A stretch of 51,592 bases of DNA from Chloroflexota bacterium. GTDB lineage: Bacteria; Chloroflexota; Dehalococcoidia; FW602-bin16. Numbering within the stretch: position 1 is the first letter of the stretch; every line of letters begins with the position of its first letter. A program made the translations under genes and the position numbers. The notes under the pieces are model-generated. The model was not told the DNA's origin. It saw only the letters and a program-made list of their open reading frames with translations, and made no database searches. Location: positions 1 through 51,592 of the forward strand of contig SCTZ01000203.1 of NCBI GenBank assembly GCA_004297765.1, given 5' to 3'. This document shows, in pieces, positions 7,427-14,190 of the stretch.

Positions 7427-8214
7427 TGGATACGACATCGTTCATGGACGTCGGCACATACATCTACTGCATAGCCAGGGCCGAGCCGTTTGCCGATAGC
7501 GCGGCCCCCATTCTCGCCAAGTCTATTGGTGGGCCGGGCTATCCGGTCTACACCGTCCGGTTCATGGACCTGGTGGCTATCGTTAGCGACTCACCGGCGG
7601 CCCGATATGACGTCGGCAGACAGAATACTCTAGCCCATCAGCGGGTTATCGAGGAAGTTATGAGCCGCTCCGAGGTTCTGCCGGTCCGCTTCAATACCAT
7701 TGCCAAGAGCCAGCAGCAGATCCAGGATCGGTTGCTCAAGCGGAAGTTCGGGGAGTTGCATTATCTGCTGCGGCACGTCCGGGGCCGCGCCGAATTGGGG
7801 CTCAAGGTCTTCTGGAATCGAGAGCGGCTCTTCGCCGATATCGCCTCTGAGAGCGCGCAGATCAGGGCACTGCGAGACACGATTGCTGGCAAGTCTCCTG
7901 AGGAGACCCACTACCAGCGCATCCAGTTGGGTCAACTTATCGAGGAGACCATCATCCGCAAGCGCGACGAGGATGCCGATGCAATCGTCCAAGTGCTGCG
8001 GCCCCTGGCCTTCGAAACGAAAGTGAACAAGATCCTTACGGACATGATGGTTCTGAACGCAGCGTTTCTAGTGGCCGAGAACAATGGACAGGCTTTCGAT
8101 GCCAAGGTGAACGAGTTGGATGACACCCAGCAAGGGCGCCTAATCCTTAAGTACGTGGGGCCTTTGCCTCCGTACAACTTCGTGAACGTCGTCGTGCACT
8201 GGGATGAGGAATAG
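7426..8214 (+). CDS. gvpF/L: GvpF/GvpL family gas vesicle protein, second copy
   Basis: 262 residues. ATG 7426 overlaps the previous stop as TGATG, which suggests translational coupling; ATG 7444 is an alternative and gives the more usual short N-terminus (MDVGTYIYCIA). Family marks are YIYCIARAEP, SEVLPVRFNTIA and the C-terminal GPLPPYNFVNVVV. In other organisms GvpF/L proteins contact GvpA and nucleate the shell at low abundance. Basic and acidic residues alternate through the central helical part (EETIIRKRDEDADAIV). It is followed three bases later by gvpG, keeping the F-G-L order of Priestia megaterium. Confidence 0.93.
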   Translation: MDTTSFMDVGTYIYCIARAEPFADSAAPILAKSIGGPGYPVYTVRFMDLVAIVSDSPAARYDVGRQNTLAHQRVIEEVMSRSEVLPVRFNTIAKSQQQIQDRLLKRKFGELHYLLRHVRGRAELGLKVFWNRERLFADIASESAQIRALRDTIAGKSPEETHYQRIQLGQLIEETIIRKRDEDADAIVQVLRPLAFETKVNKILTDMMVLNAAFLVAENNGQAFDAKVNELDDTQQGRLILKYVGPLPPYNFVNVVVHWDEE

Positions 8215-8217
8215 TCG

Positions 8218-8493
8218 ATGGGCATGCTAACCAGCCTGCTACTTTTGCCATTCGCAGGTCCGGCTAAAGGTCTCGTCTTCGTTCTCGAACAGATCAGAGA
8301 GCGCGTGGATGCCGAGCAGCTCGACGAGAGCCTCGTCGAGGATGAGCTAATGTCCCTTAGCCTACGCTATGACTTAGGGGAGATCCACGAGGCCGACTAT
8401 TTTGCCATCGAGGAGGAACTCCTGCAGCGTCTGAACACTATCCGTGCCTACAAGGAGTCTCTCGCCATTGCAGGTAGCGCCTCAAAGGGGTGA
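8218..8493 (+). CDS. gvpG: Gas vesicle protein GvpG
   Basis: 91 residues, opening MGMLTSLLLLPFAGPAKGLV, the hydrophobic start typical of GvpG. A long acidic helical part ends in YFAIEEELLQRLNTI. GvpG is an accessory protein that in other systems sits in a network with GvpF and GvpL before shell formation. It starts three bases after the second gvpF/L gene. Its TGA at 8491-8493 is in exactly the same reading frame as the following GvpF/L gene, and no further stop separates them, which is unusual (see findings). Confidence 0.93.
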   Translation: MGMLTSLLLLPFAGPAKGLVFVLEQIRERVDAEQLDESLVEDELMSLSLRYDLGEIHEADYFAIEEELLQRLNTIRAYKESLAIAGSASKG

Positions 8494-8580
8494 TGTCCTA
8501 CGAAGACGCACGACAACACGATAACTCTCTCTAACAGTGATGCCCAGAGTGGCCCTCTTACGAGCGGCCGGGCCTGTTAC

Positions 8581-9375
8581 TTGCACGGAATCATCCGTCT
8601 TGATCCTGCTGGGAACACCGAATCCGCCAGTGCTCCGGTGCTGGATGACTGCGCGCCAGTGGAGTTGCTTCCGTACGGGGATCTCGCGGCCATCGTGACT
8701 CGCGTTCCCCGGGCCTTGTTCGAGGGGGACGTGCTGCAGGCTCGTCTGAAGGACGCCGCATGGCTTGAGTCGGCGGTGCGTTGGCACCAAAGCGTTGTTG
8801 AGGCTTTTCATCGCGAGCGGGGGGTTCTTCCGGCCAAGTTAGGCTGCGTCTATGCGCATTCGGCTGACCTGGTGGAAGCGCTGGCGCCGGTCCACGATGC
8901 TCTGCGCTCCCAACTCGATCGTCTGGCAGGCTGTGACGAATGGGGAGTGCGGCTCTACGCCGACCGCTCGATCGTCGAACGGCGCGTAACCAAGGAGGAT
9001 CCGAGGATGCATCAGCTCCAGCAGGAGTTGGCGGGTGCTCGGCCGGGGCGGGCCTATTTACTCCGACGCAAGCTTGCCGATCTGATAGGTTCGACGACTG
9101 ACCAGTGGCTAAGCGAGGTGGCCCAAGCGGGATACGACCGACTCTTGTGCTGCTCCGTAGACGGTCAGATAGGCCCACGGCCAAACGGAGTTCCCGTTGC
9201 GGTCGGCGACGCCGAGGTACTGCGGGCGGACTTCCTGGTGTCGCGCGCCAACGTGGACCGCCTCGTGGACGAGATACACCGGTTCATCGAGGGTCAGGAG
9301 GGTTTGCGATGCGAGTACAGCGGCCCCTGGCCACCTTACAGCTTCGCTAGATTAGGCGGGGAGGATTCGCGGTGA
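8581..9375 (+). CDS. gvpF/L: GvpF/GvpL family gas vesicle protein, third copy; start uncertain
   Basis: 264 residues if it starts at TTG 8581. Family marks are VLPAKLGCVYAHS and the C-terminal GPWPPYSFARL. The start is doubtful. The usual N-terminal strand (Tyr-Leu-x-Gly-Ile) would begin two codons earlier as CYLHGIIR, and the frame stays open back to the gvpG stop at 8493 without any ATG or GTG. The upstream stretch reads GPLTSGRACYLHGIIR. Either TTG 8581 is used, or a rarer codon, or ribosomes reach the frame from gvpG. No good ribosome-binding site precedes TTG 8581. The reading frame itself is certainly coding. It overlaps gvpS by four bases (GTGA). Confidence 0.85.
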   Translation: MHGIIRLDPAGNTESASAPVLDDCAPVELLPYGDLAAIVTRVPRALFEGDVLQARLKDAAWLESAVRWHQSVVEAFHRERGVLPAKLGCVYAHSADLVEALAPVHDALRSQLDRLAGCDEWGVRLYADRSIVERRVTKEDPRMHQLQQELAGARPGRAYLLRRKLADLIGSTTDQWLSEVAQAGYDRLLCCSVDGQIGPRPNGVPVAVGDAEVLRADFLVSRANVDRLVDEIHRFIEGQEGLRCEYSGPWPPYSFARLGGEDSR

Positions 9376-9593
9376 GTGGTACCGCTGCCGAAAGCAGGGA
9401 TGTGACCATACTCGAGCTTCTCGATCGTCTTGTCGACCGCGGCGTCGTCCTCGCCGGTGACATCACTATCTCGGTGGCCGACGTCGATCTCATCTTCCTC
9501 GGGCTCAAGGTCTTGCTTACCTCGGTCGAGCGGGCCGAGCGGCTACGCTGGGGGCTAGATGTCCCGATGCAGAACGGAGCGATCGATGGCTAG
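9372..9593 (+). CDS. gvpS: GvpS, small GvpA-family protein
   Basis: 73 residues from GTG 9372 within the GTGA overlap. VTILELLDRLVDRGVVLAGD then ITISVADVDLIFLGLKVLL is a GvpA-fold core (helix, beta hairpin, helix). The ISVADVDLIFLGL wording is nearer GvpS than GvpA or GvpJ as I recall them. Position agrees too, since in Priestia megaterium gvpS follows gvpL and precedes gvpK. GvpS is a minor shell-like protein required for formation. It lacks the long C-terminal tail of the Bacillus protein. GvpM/J-type naming would also be defensible. Confidence 0.85.
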   Translation: MSGTAAESRDVTILELLDRLVDRGVVLAGDITISVADVDLIFLGLKVLLTSVERAERLRWGLDVPMQNGAIDG

Positions 9594-10359
9594 TCCATAT
9601 TATGTCTATGCTGTTCTAGCGCGTGAAACGACACTGCCCGCTGGGCTTACCGGGTTCGGCGGCGCCGCCCTATGTGTCGTTCCCTGCCGCGCGCTCGCTG
9701 CGGTCACCAGCATACTCGATTCGGCTGAGCCGTCCCCCACGTCCGAGAATCTGCTGCGTCACGAGGCAGTCGTGGAGTCCTTGCGTTCAGCCGGTCCCGC
9801 TCTACCCGTACGTTTCGGCACGGTCCTGGCTAACCAGGACATGGTGACCCAGGCCCTGGCGGCGCGCTACACGGTGCTTTCGGCCGACTTAGCGCGGCTG
9901 GGCGACAAGGTGGAGCTGGGCCTCGCTGTACTCTGGGATCGCGAGGAGTTGGCCGACACGGCGCCCAGCGAGCACCACGCCCGGACCACTGACGTCGAGC
10001 GGTCCCCTTGCTCAGGACCAGGAGTGCGCTACCTAATGGGACACCTGGCTAGACATCGAAGAGAGATGTTCTGGCAGTCACGGGCCAGCAGGATCGCTCA
10101 GGAACTGGACGGTATGCTGCACCGCTACGCGTTGGAAAGTCGACGCACTCTACTCCCAACCCCGCGTCTGGCACTCCGTGCCACGTACCTGGTGGAGCCG
10201 TCTCGAGTGGAGGCTTTCCGGGAAGCCTTCGAGGAGATACGCCAGGCACACCCGCGCCTTCGCTTGCTGTTGACTGGACCCTGGCCGCCGTACAGTTTTG
10301 TCACGCCCCCGGACACCCTGGTGCCAGCGCTGTCGGGTGATCCTTTGGGGCGGCTTTGA
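9586..10359 (+). CDS. gvpF/L: GvpF/GvpL family gas vesicle protein, fourth copy
   Basis: 257 residues from ATG 9586 (MASPYYVYAVLARE). This start gives the normal family N-terminus and has GGAG at 9575-9578; an upstream in-frame ATG at 9559 adds nine unlikely residues. It overlaps the gvpS stop (ATGGCTAG). Family marks are ALPVRFGTVLANQD and the C-terminal GPWPPYSFVTPPD. The middle is more diverged than in the other three copies and carries a Ser/His/Pro-rich insertion (APSEHHARTTDVERSPCSG). Its placement between gvpS and gvpK interrupts the usual L-S-K order and suggests an added paralogue. Confidence 0.92.
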   Translation: MASPYYVYAVLARETTLPAGLTGFGGAALCVVPCRALAAVTSILDSAEPSPTSENLLRHEAVVESLRSAGPALPVRFGTVLANQDMVTQALAARYTVLSADLARLGDKVELGLAVLWDREELADTAPSEHHARTTDVERSPCSGPGVRYLMGHLARHRREMFWQSRASRIAQELDGMLHRYALESRRTLLPTPRLALRATYLVEPSRVEAFREAFEEIRQAHPRLRLLLTGPWPPYSFVTPPDTLVPALSGDPLGRL

Positions 10360-10379
10360 CGCGTGATAGGAGGATTAGG

Positions 10380-10637
10380 ATGAACAGGCAGTCGGACGCG
10401 GCATTCGAATCGGCCAGCAACAGCCTGTCCATGCTCAGAATGGCACGAGCTTGGCATGCCGCGGACCAGATAAGCCAAGCTATCCATGCCTGCGGGTGGC
10501 TCTTGGCGCGCCATTCAGCCGGCGCGGATGCGCGCGGAGTTGCAGACAGGGCCCGGGCGCTGGATGAGGACAATAAGCGGCAAGGGCAATACCTTCTGGG
10601 AATGGGAGTACGCGAGAAAGTGGAGCAATACCTGTGA
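10380..10637 (+). CDS. Unknown 85-residue helical protein of the gvp cluster
   Basis: Not recognised. ATG 10380 has TAGGAGGA nine bases upstream, giving MNRQSDAAFESASNSLSM at the N-terminus. The protein is predicted mostly helical with two helices (LRMARAWHAADQISQAIHAC and ARGVADRARALDEDN), ends GVREKVEQYL, has no membrane segment and contains one Cys. The pattern of small residues in the first helix recalls TPR or HEPN-like hairpins but is too short to assign. It overlaps the gvpK start by four bases (GTGA), so it is translated with gvpK and is very likely a gas-vesicle accessory protein. Confidence 0.65.
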   Translation: MNRQSDAAFESASNSLSMLRMARAWHAADQISQAIHACGWLLARHSAGADARGVADRARALDEDNKRQGQYLLGMGVREKVEQYL

Positions 10638-11002
10638 GGGCGGGGGACACACTGGTCGCGCCAGATCAGCGGTTGGCAGGAGATCTGACAGCGCTGGACG
10701 ATTTTGCCCAAGAGCTTGCTCAGCCGGAGGGCATGCTCCCACGACGTGTCAACGTGGACCAGACCAAAGTGGAGCAGGGCTTAGCAAAGCTCGTCCTGAC
10801 CCTGATCGAGCTCGTCCGGCGCCTATTGGAGAAGCAGGCTATTCGGCGGATCGAGGCGGAATCCCTAACCGAGGAGCAAATCGAGCGGATGGGGGAGACC
10901 TTCTTGAGACTCGAGCAGAAGATGTCCGAGCTGAAGCTTGCCTTCGGTCTGGAAGACGAGGAGCTCAATCTTAACCTCGGGCCGCTTGGGAATCTGCTAT
11001 GA
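10634..11002 (+). CDS. gvpK: Gas vesicle protein GvpK
   Basis: 122 residues from GTG 10634, overlapping the previous stop. The core reads VEQGLAKLVLTLIELVRRLL then EKQAIRRIEAESLTEEQIER, followed by MGETFLRLEQKMSELKLAFG, which is characteristic GvpK (Pfam gas vesicle protein K). GvpK is needed for vesicle formation, though its exact biochemical action is not established. It ends LNLNLGPLGNLL, as many GvpK proteins do. The next gene, gvpJ, follows after 86 bases, as in the Priestia order K-J. Confidence 0.95.
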   Translation: MRAGDTLVAPDQRLAGDLTALDDFAQELAQPEGMLPRRVNVDQTKVEQGLAKLVLTLIELVRRLLEKQAIRRIEAESLTEEQIERMGETFLRLEQKMSELKLAFGLEDEELNLNLGPLGNLL

Positions 11003-11088
11003 ACGTGAAGCAATACGCCCGGCAACCGATGTGAGAAACCTGAGACCGAAAGCAGTCGAGAGAATGTACCGCCCAGAAAGGGGTAGAT

Positions 11089-11400
11089 TTGGACAACGGA
11101 CACAACGGACGCATTGTCAGCGCTATCCAGACGACAAACCTAGCCGACATTCTTGAGCGCGTTCTAGACAAGGGAATCGTCATCGCGGGCGATATCACTA
11201 TCTCCCTGGCGGAGATCGAGCTCCTGAATATCAAGGTGCGTCTGCTAGTCGCGTCGGTCGACAAGGCTCAGGAGATGGGCATCGACTGGTGGCAGTCGGA
11301 CCCTGCATTGTCTTCACGAGCCAGGCAGCAGGAAAAGGAGACTAGCCAACTCAAGGCACGCCTCGATCTGTTGGAGTCTAAGCTCGCTTCGGCGACCTGA
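11089..11400 (+). CDS. gvpJ: Gas vesicle protein GvpJ (GvpA family)
   Basis: 103 residues from TTG 11089, preceded by AAAGGGG; no ATG or GTG lies suitably in frame. NLADILERVLDKGIVIAGDI leads into TISLAEIELLNIKVRLLVAS and then VDKAQEMGIDWWQSDP. The GIDWW motif and charged C-terminal coiled coil are those of GvpJ from the Priestia megaterium cluster. GvpJ is a minor shell homologue thought to sit in the conical caps or nucleation site. It is the third GvpA-fold gene of the window, after gvpA and gvpS. Confidence 0.93.
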   Translation: MDNGHNGRIVSAIQTTNLADILERVLDKGIVIAGDITISLAEIELLNIKVRLLVASVDKAQEMGIDWWQSDPALSSRARQQEKETSQLKARLDLLESKLASAT

Positions 11401-11454
11401 TAGGAGTCAGCGTGGCATTTGGCGTACTAGCGCGTTCAGTAGGAGCAACCGACG

Positions 11455-11856
11455 ATGTCTCTAGAACAATCATCGACGAAGTCGAAGCGATTGGATTCCT
11501 GGCGTCAGGACCAGATTCCTAGCCTAGATACTTGGGTCTCGGACCTACGGCATGCCTGTCTGGACAATCTGAGCCGAACCGAGACAGAAGGCCCGCGGGC
11601 CACATTGAAGGCACGCCTCTTTCCCTTGAGTTCCGGCTACACTCCTGACCTTAGGGATGTGTTGTATGCAGAGAGCGCCTGGGCCGCTGGCACGTTGGTC
11701 GTCTGCTTTCTGGCTTACGTGTTCTCCACAGGTAGTCTGATGGGTGCACTGGCGTTCACGCTGGTCGCTGATCTGCTGATGCTGCCTGTGCTGGTCGTAT
11801 GGGCAGGGGTGGGATGCTACTTGGGGCACAAGCGTAAACGTGACATCCTGGGTTAA
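11455..11856 (+). CDS. Small membrane protein at the end of the gvp cluster, unknown
   Basis: Not recognised. 133 residues with AGGAG upstream of ATG 11455. The soluble N-terminal part (about 1-70) is charged. Two predicted membrane helices follow, AWAAGTLVVCFLAYVFSTG and ALAFTLVADLLMLPVLVVWA, then a short basic tail (HKRKRDILG), so both ends should face the cytoplasm. It starts 54 bases after gvpJ. In Priestia megaterium the genes after gvpJ are gvpT and gvpU, but I cannot align this protein to either. It may be a membrane anchor or sensor of the cluster, or an unrelated gene. Confidence 0.6.
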   Translation: MSLEQSSTKSKRLDSWRQDQIPSLDTWVSDLRHACLDNLSRTETEGPRATLKARLFPLSSGYTPDLRDVLYAESAWAAGTLVVCFLAYVFSTGSLMGALAFTLVADLLMLPVLVVWAGVGCYLGHKRKRDILG

Positions 11857-11946
11857 GCTGCTTTTTATACACCAAAGGTAGCTGTTCGCCGGTACAGGGA
11901 TTGGCGGCACACAACCTCTACTGAAAGTGAGAAAGAACTGAGACGC

Positions 11947-13155
11947 ATGGGTACGAAGACGGACACGCCGAAGAAGTCTGCCAAAACCAGGGCAGGGAGA
12001 TTGCTGCAACCAGGTGAGCTGCTCACAGCGGACGTGCGAGCGTGGAGACCACGCCGATTTGAGACAGGTGATCCCTCGACGACTATGACAAGCCGGCCTT
12101 GGGCGGTGAAGACAACAAACCAGGAGTTGTGGCACGAGCATCGTGAACTTCTCTCAAGTCTACCGGTCGTCGTCTGTGCGCTGGCTACTGACGGCACAGC
12201 GCTGTTTGTCAACGATGCCATCACCAAGGTGACGGGCTATCGATCTGATGAGCTGCAGGGCAAGAACTGGTGGGACATCTTCTGTCCGGGGGAGCAACGT
12301 CACCAAGTAGACGACCTTTACTCTAGGCTTGAAATGGGCGATGTCACCGACTATCAGATGATCATGAACGCAAGAGATGGCTCGCTGAGGACAGTGCTTT
12401 GGAGTTCCTTCATTGCCTATCTATCGGGTGGAAGGCTCGCGGGTGTTGCCGGCATTGGCGTGGATATTACCGAGCGCAAACTGGCCGAGGAAGAAGCTAG
12501 GCAGAACTATGATCGATTGCGAAGAAGCTTGGTAGGCACCATTCAGGCCTTGGCCCTCGTCGTTGAGATCAGGGATCCGTATACGGCTCGTCATCAAAAG
12601 CGAGTCACGGCGCTTTCCTGCGCCATCGCCAAGGAGTTGAGCTTGTCAGAAGAGCAAGCTCTCACGTTATCGTCAGCAGCGGCGGTTCACGATATCGGTA
12701 AGATAAATGTGCCTTCCGACATACTCAACAAGCCCGGTCGGCTAAGTGAACTAGAATACAAGCTGATCATGCGCCACTCCGAGCTCGGCTACGAAGTCTT
12801 AAAGAGGATCGAGTTTCCTTGGCCGGTCGCGCGAACAGTTCGTGAACATCACGAAAGGATGGATGGGTCTGGTTATCCTTCAAGATTGGCAGGCGAGGAG
12901 ATACTTCTAGAAGCACGAATCCTAGCAGTGGCAGACGTGGTTGAGGCAATGATGTCACATCGTCCATACCGGCCGGCTCTCGGCAAGGATGCTGCCCTCC
13001 GGGAAATTATGCTGAAAAGTGGTACCCTTTATGATTCCGCTGTGGTTGAGGCTTGCTTCAGGCTTTTCACTGAGAAACGGTTCATGTGGGAGGAGACCAA
13101 CCCATCGCGCTCTCGTTTGATCGGGGTGCCGGTCGTCCTGATCCCGCGGGTGTGA
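11947..13155 (+). CDS. PAS-HD-GYP protein, predicted cyclic-di-GMP phosphodiesterase
   Basis: 402 residues, soluble. A PAS sensor domain covers about 65-180 (SSLPVVVCALATDGTALFVN; GVDITERK at the end). An HD-GYP domain covers about 190-385 with the metal-binding HD at 248-249 (AAVHDIGKIN), the downstream HHERMDGSGYP with GYP at 309-311, and ILAVADVVEAMMSHRPYRPA. HD-GYP enzymes hydrolyse cyclic-di-GMP to pGpG or GMP and usually favour motility or buoyancy over sessile life. The first 60 residues are a basic tail without a signal peptide. The response-regulator gene follows eight bases later. What the PAS domain senses is not evident. Confidence 0.92.
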   Translation: MGTKTDTPKKSAKTRAGRLLQPGELLTADVRAWRPRRFETGDPSTTMTSRPWAVKTTNQELWHEHRELLSSLPVVVCALATDGTALFVNDAITKVTGYRSDELQGKNWWDIFCPGEQRHQVDDLYSRLEMGDVTDYQMIMNARDGSLRTVLWSSFIAYLSGGRLAGVAGIGVDITERKLAEEEARQNYDRLRRSLVGTIQALALVVEIRDPYTARHQKRVTALSCAIAKELSLSEEQALTLSSAAAVHDIGKINVPSDILNKPGRLSELEYKLIMRHSELGYEVLKRIEFPWPVARTVREHHERMDGSGYPSRLAGEEILLEARILAVADVVEAMMSHRPYRPALGKDAALREIMLKSGTLYDSAVVEACFRLFTEKRFMWEETNPSRSRLIGVPVVLIPRV

Positions 13156-13163
13156 GGTGATCG

Positions 13164-13901
13164 ATGAATCCAATTCGGCTTATGCTTGTGGACGACAATG
13201 ATCTCTTTCGGGCGCAACTAGTTAAGTTGTTCGAGTCTGAAGTCGGGATCGTCGTTGTCGGCGAGGCCAGTGATAGCTGGAACGTACTATCTCAAATCGA
13301 CAAGGTCCAGCCAGACATTGTGATGGTGAGTCTTAGCCTTACTCCAGTCGACGGCATTATCTCCACAAAACTGATCATGAGGCGACGCCCAAGTACCAAG
13401 GTTATTGTCCTTGCAGCACGGGAAGAGCCGCGCTGGCTGAGTCAAGCCATCCAGGCCGGTGCCGCGGGCTATCTTTCCAAGAGTTCCAGCGCCGCCGATT
13501 TGAGAGCCGCAGTACGTATGACCACCATGGGGTGGTCGGTGGTGGACAAAGCCGTGGGACGGAGGGTACTTGGTCGCTATCACGATGTCGCGGATGGTTC
13601 GGAGATCTATCGTAGCTCCGAGTCTTTGACTCGTAGGGAAAGGGAAATCCTAGAGCTCGTCGGTTTGGGCTTATCAAGGAGCGAAATCGCTGAACGGCTT
13701 GGCTGTTCCCGACGTACAGTGAACACGCATCTCACGACGATCTTTATCAAAATCGGCGTGAGAAACCTTGCGCAGGCAGCCGTATTCGCTGTGAAACATG
13801 AACTTGTTCGCTGGACAGGAGCCCCTGAAAACGTCTCTCCACATGTTGTATCTGATGGCAATCCAGTTGTCGAGGAATGCGCTGTCCGTGCAGACCAATA
13901 A
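13164..13901 (+). CDS. NarL/LuxR-type regulator with degenerate, phospho-acceptor-less receiver
   Basis: 245 residues with GAGGTGATC before the ATG. The receiver domain (1-120) keeps the acidic pair D10-D11 (LMLVDDND) and K106 (GYLSKSSS). The phospho-acceptor position, normally PDIVLMD, reads PDIVMVS (Ser56), and the conserved Thr/Ser after the fourth strand is Ala84. The LuxR-type HTH (about 150-215) is intact: SLTRREREILELVGLGLSRS then EIAERLGCSRRTVNTHL. It therefore probably works without phosphorylation, by ligand, protein partner or abundance. It is sandwiched between two HD-GYP genes and 3 kb from the gvp cluster, either of which could be its target. Confidence 0.92.
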   Translation: MNPIRLMLVDDNDLFRAQLVKLFESEVGIVVVGEASDSWNVLSQIDKVQPDIVMVSLSLTPVDGIISTKLIMRRRPSTKVIVLAAREEPRWLSQAIQAGAAGYLSKSSSAADLRAAVRMTTMGWSVVDKAVGRRVLGRYHDVADGSEIYRSSESLTRREREILELVGLGLSRSEIAERLGCSRRTVNTHLTTIFIKIGVRNLAQAAVFAVKHELVRWTGAPENVSPHVVSDGNPVVEECAVRADQ

Positions 13902-14190
13902 TCTTCCGAGAAGATAGCGAAGGACTCGATCCACCACTCACTTAGGCAAGCTCGACTGAATCGCTTTGACCGGCTGGCTTCAACGGGACAGTCAGGTTCG
14001 TGCAGCAGAGAATGAGGCTGAAGAAATACCCGCTATTCGGTCTCTGGCGCTTGTCACGAAGAACGGGTCGGACGTCATCTACTATAGTCGCACTGTCTGA
14101 GTCACTGTGTCTTGTCACGGCTGCCATCTCGTGAATCGCGAGAGGCAAAGAGCTACGCGGCTAATACCATAACGACAACGGTAGAGAGAT

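Noticed and set aside
8591-9184. 197-codon open frame on the minus strand inside a gvpF/L gene
   Set aside because: It is Pro/Arg/Ser-rich with no recognisable domain, and the plus strand here is a clear family member; this is a GC-driven shadow frame.
13164-13901. Reading the regulator as a normal phosphorylated response regulator paired with a sensor kinase
   Set aside because: The acceptor Asp and switch Thr are replaced, and no histidine kinase is encoded in the window.
13902-14190. Possible small genes in the 289-base gap between the regulator and the CHASE protein gene
   Set aside because: The short minus-strand frame at 13942-14148 has no ribosome-binding site or recognisable sequence, and promoter-like boxes there are wrongly spaced.
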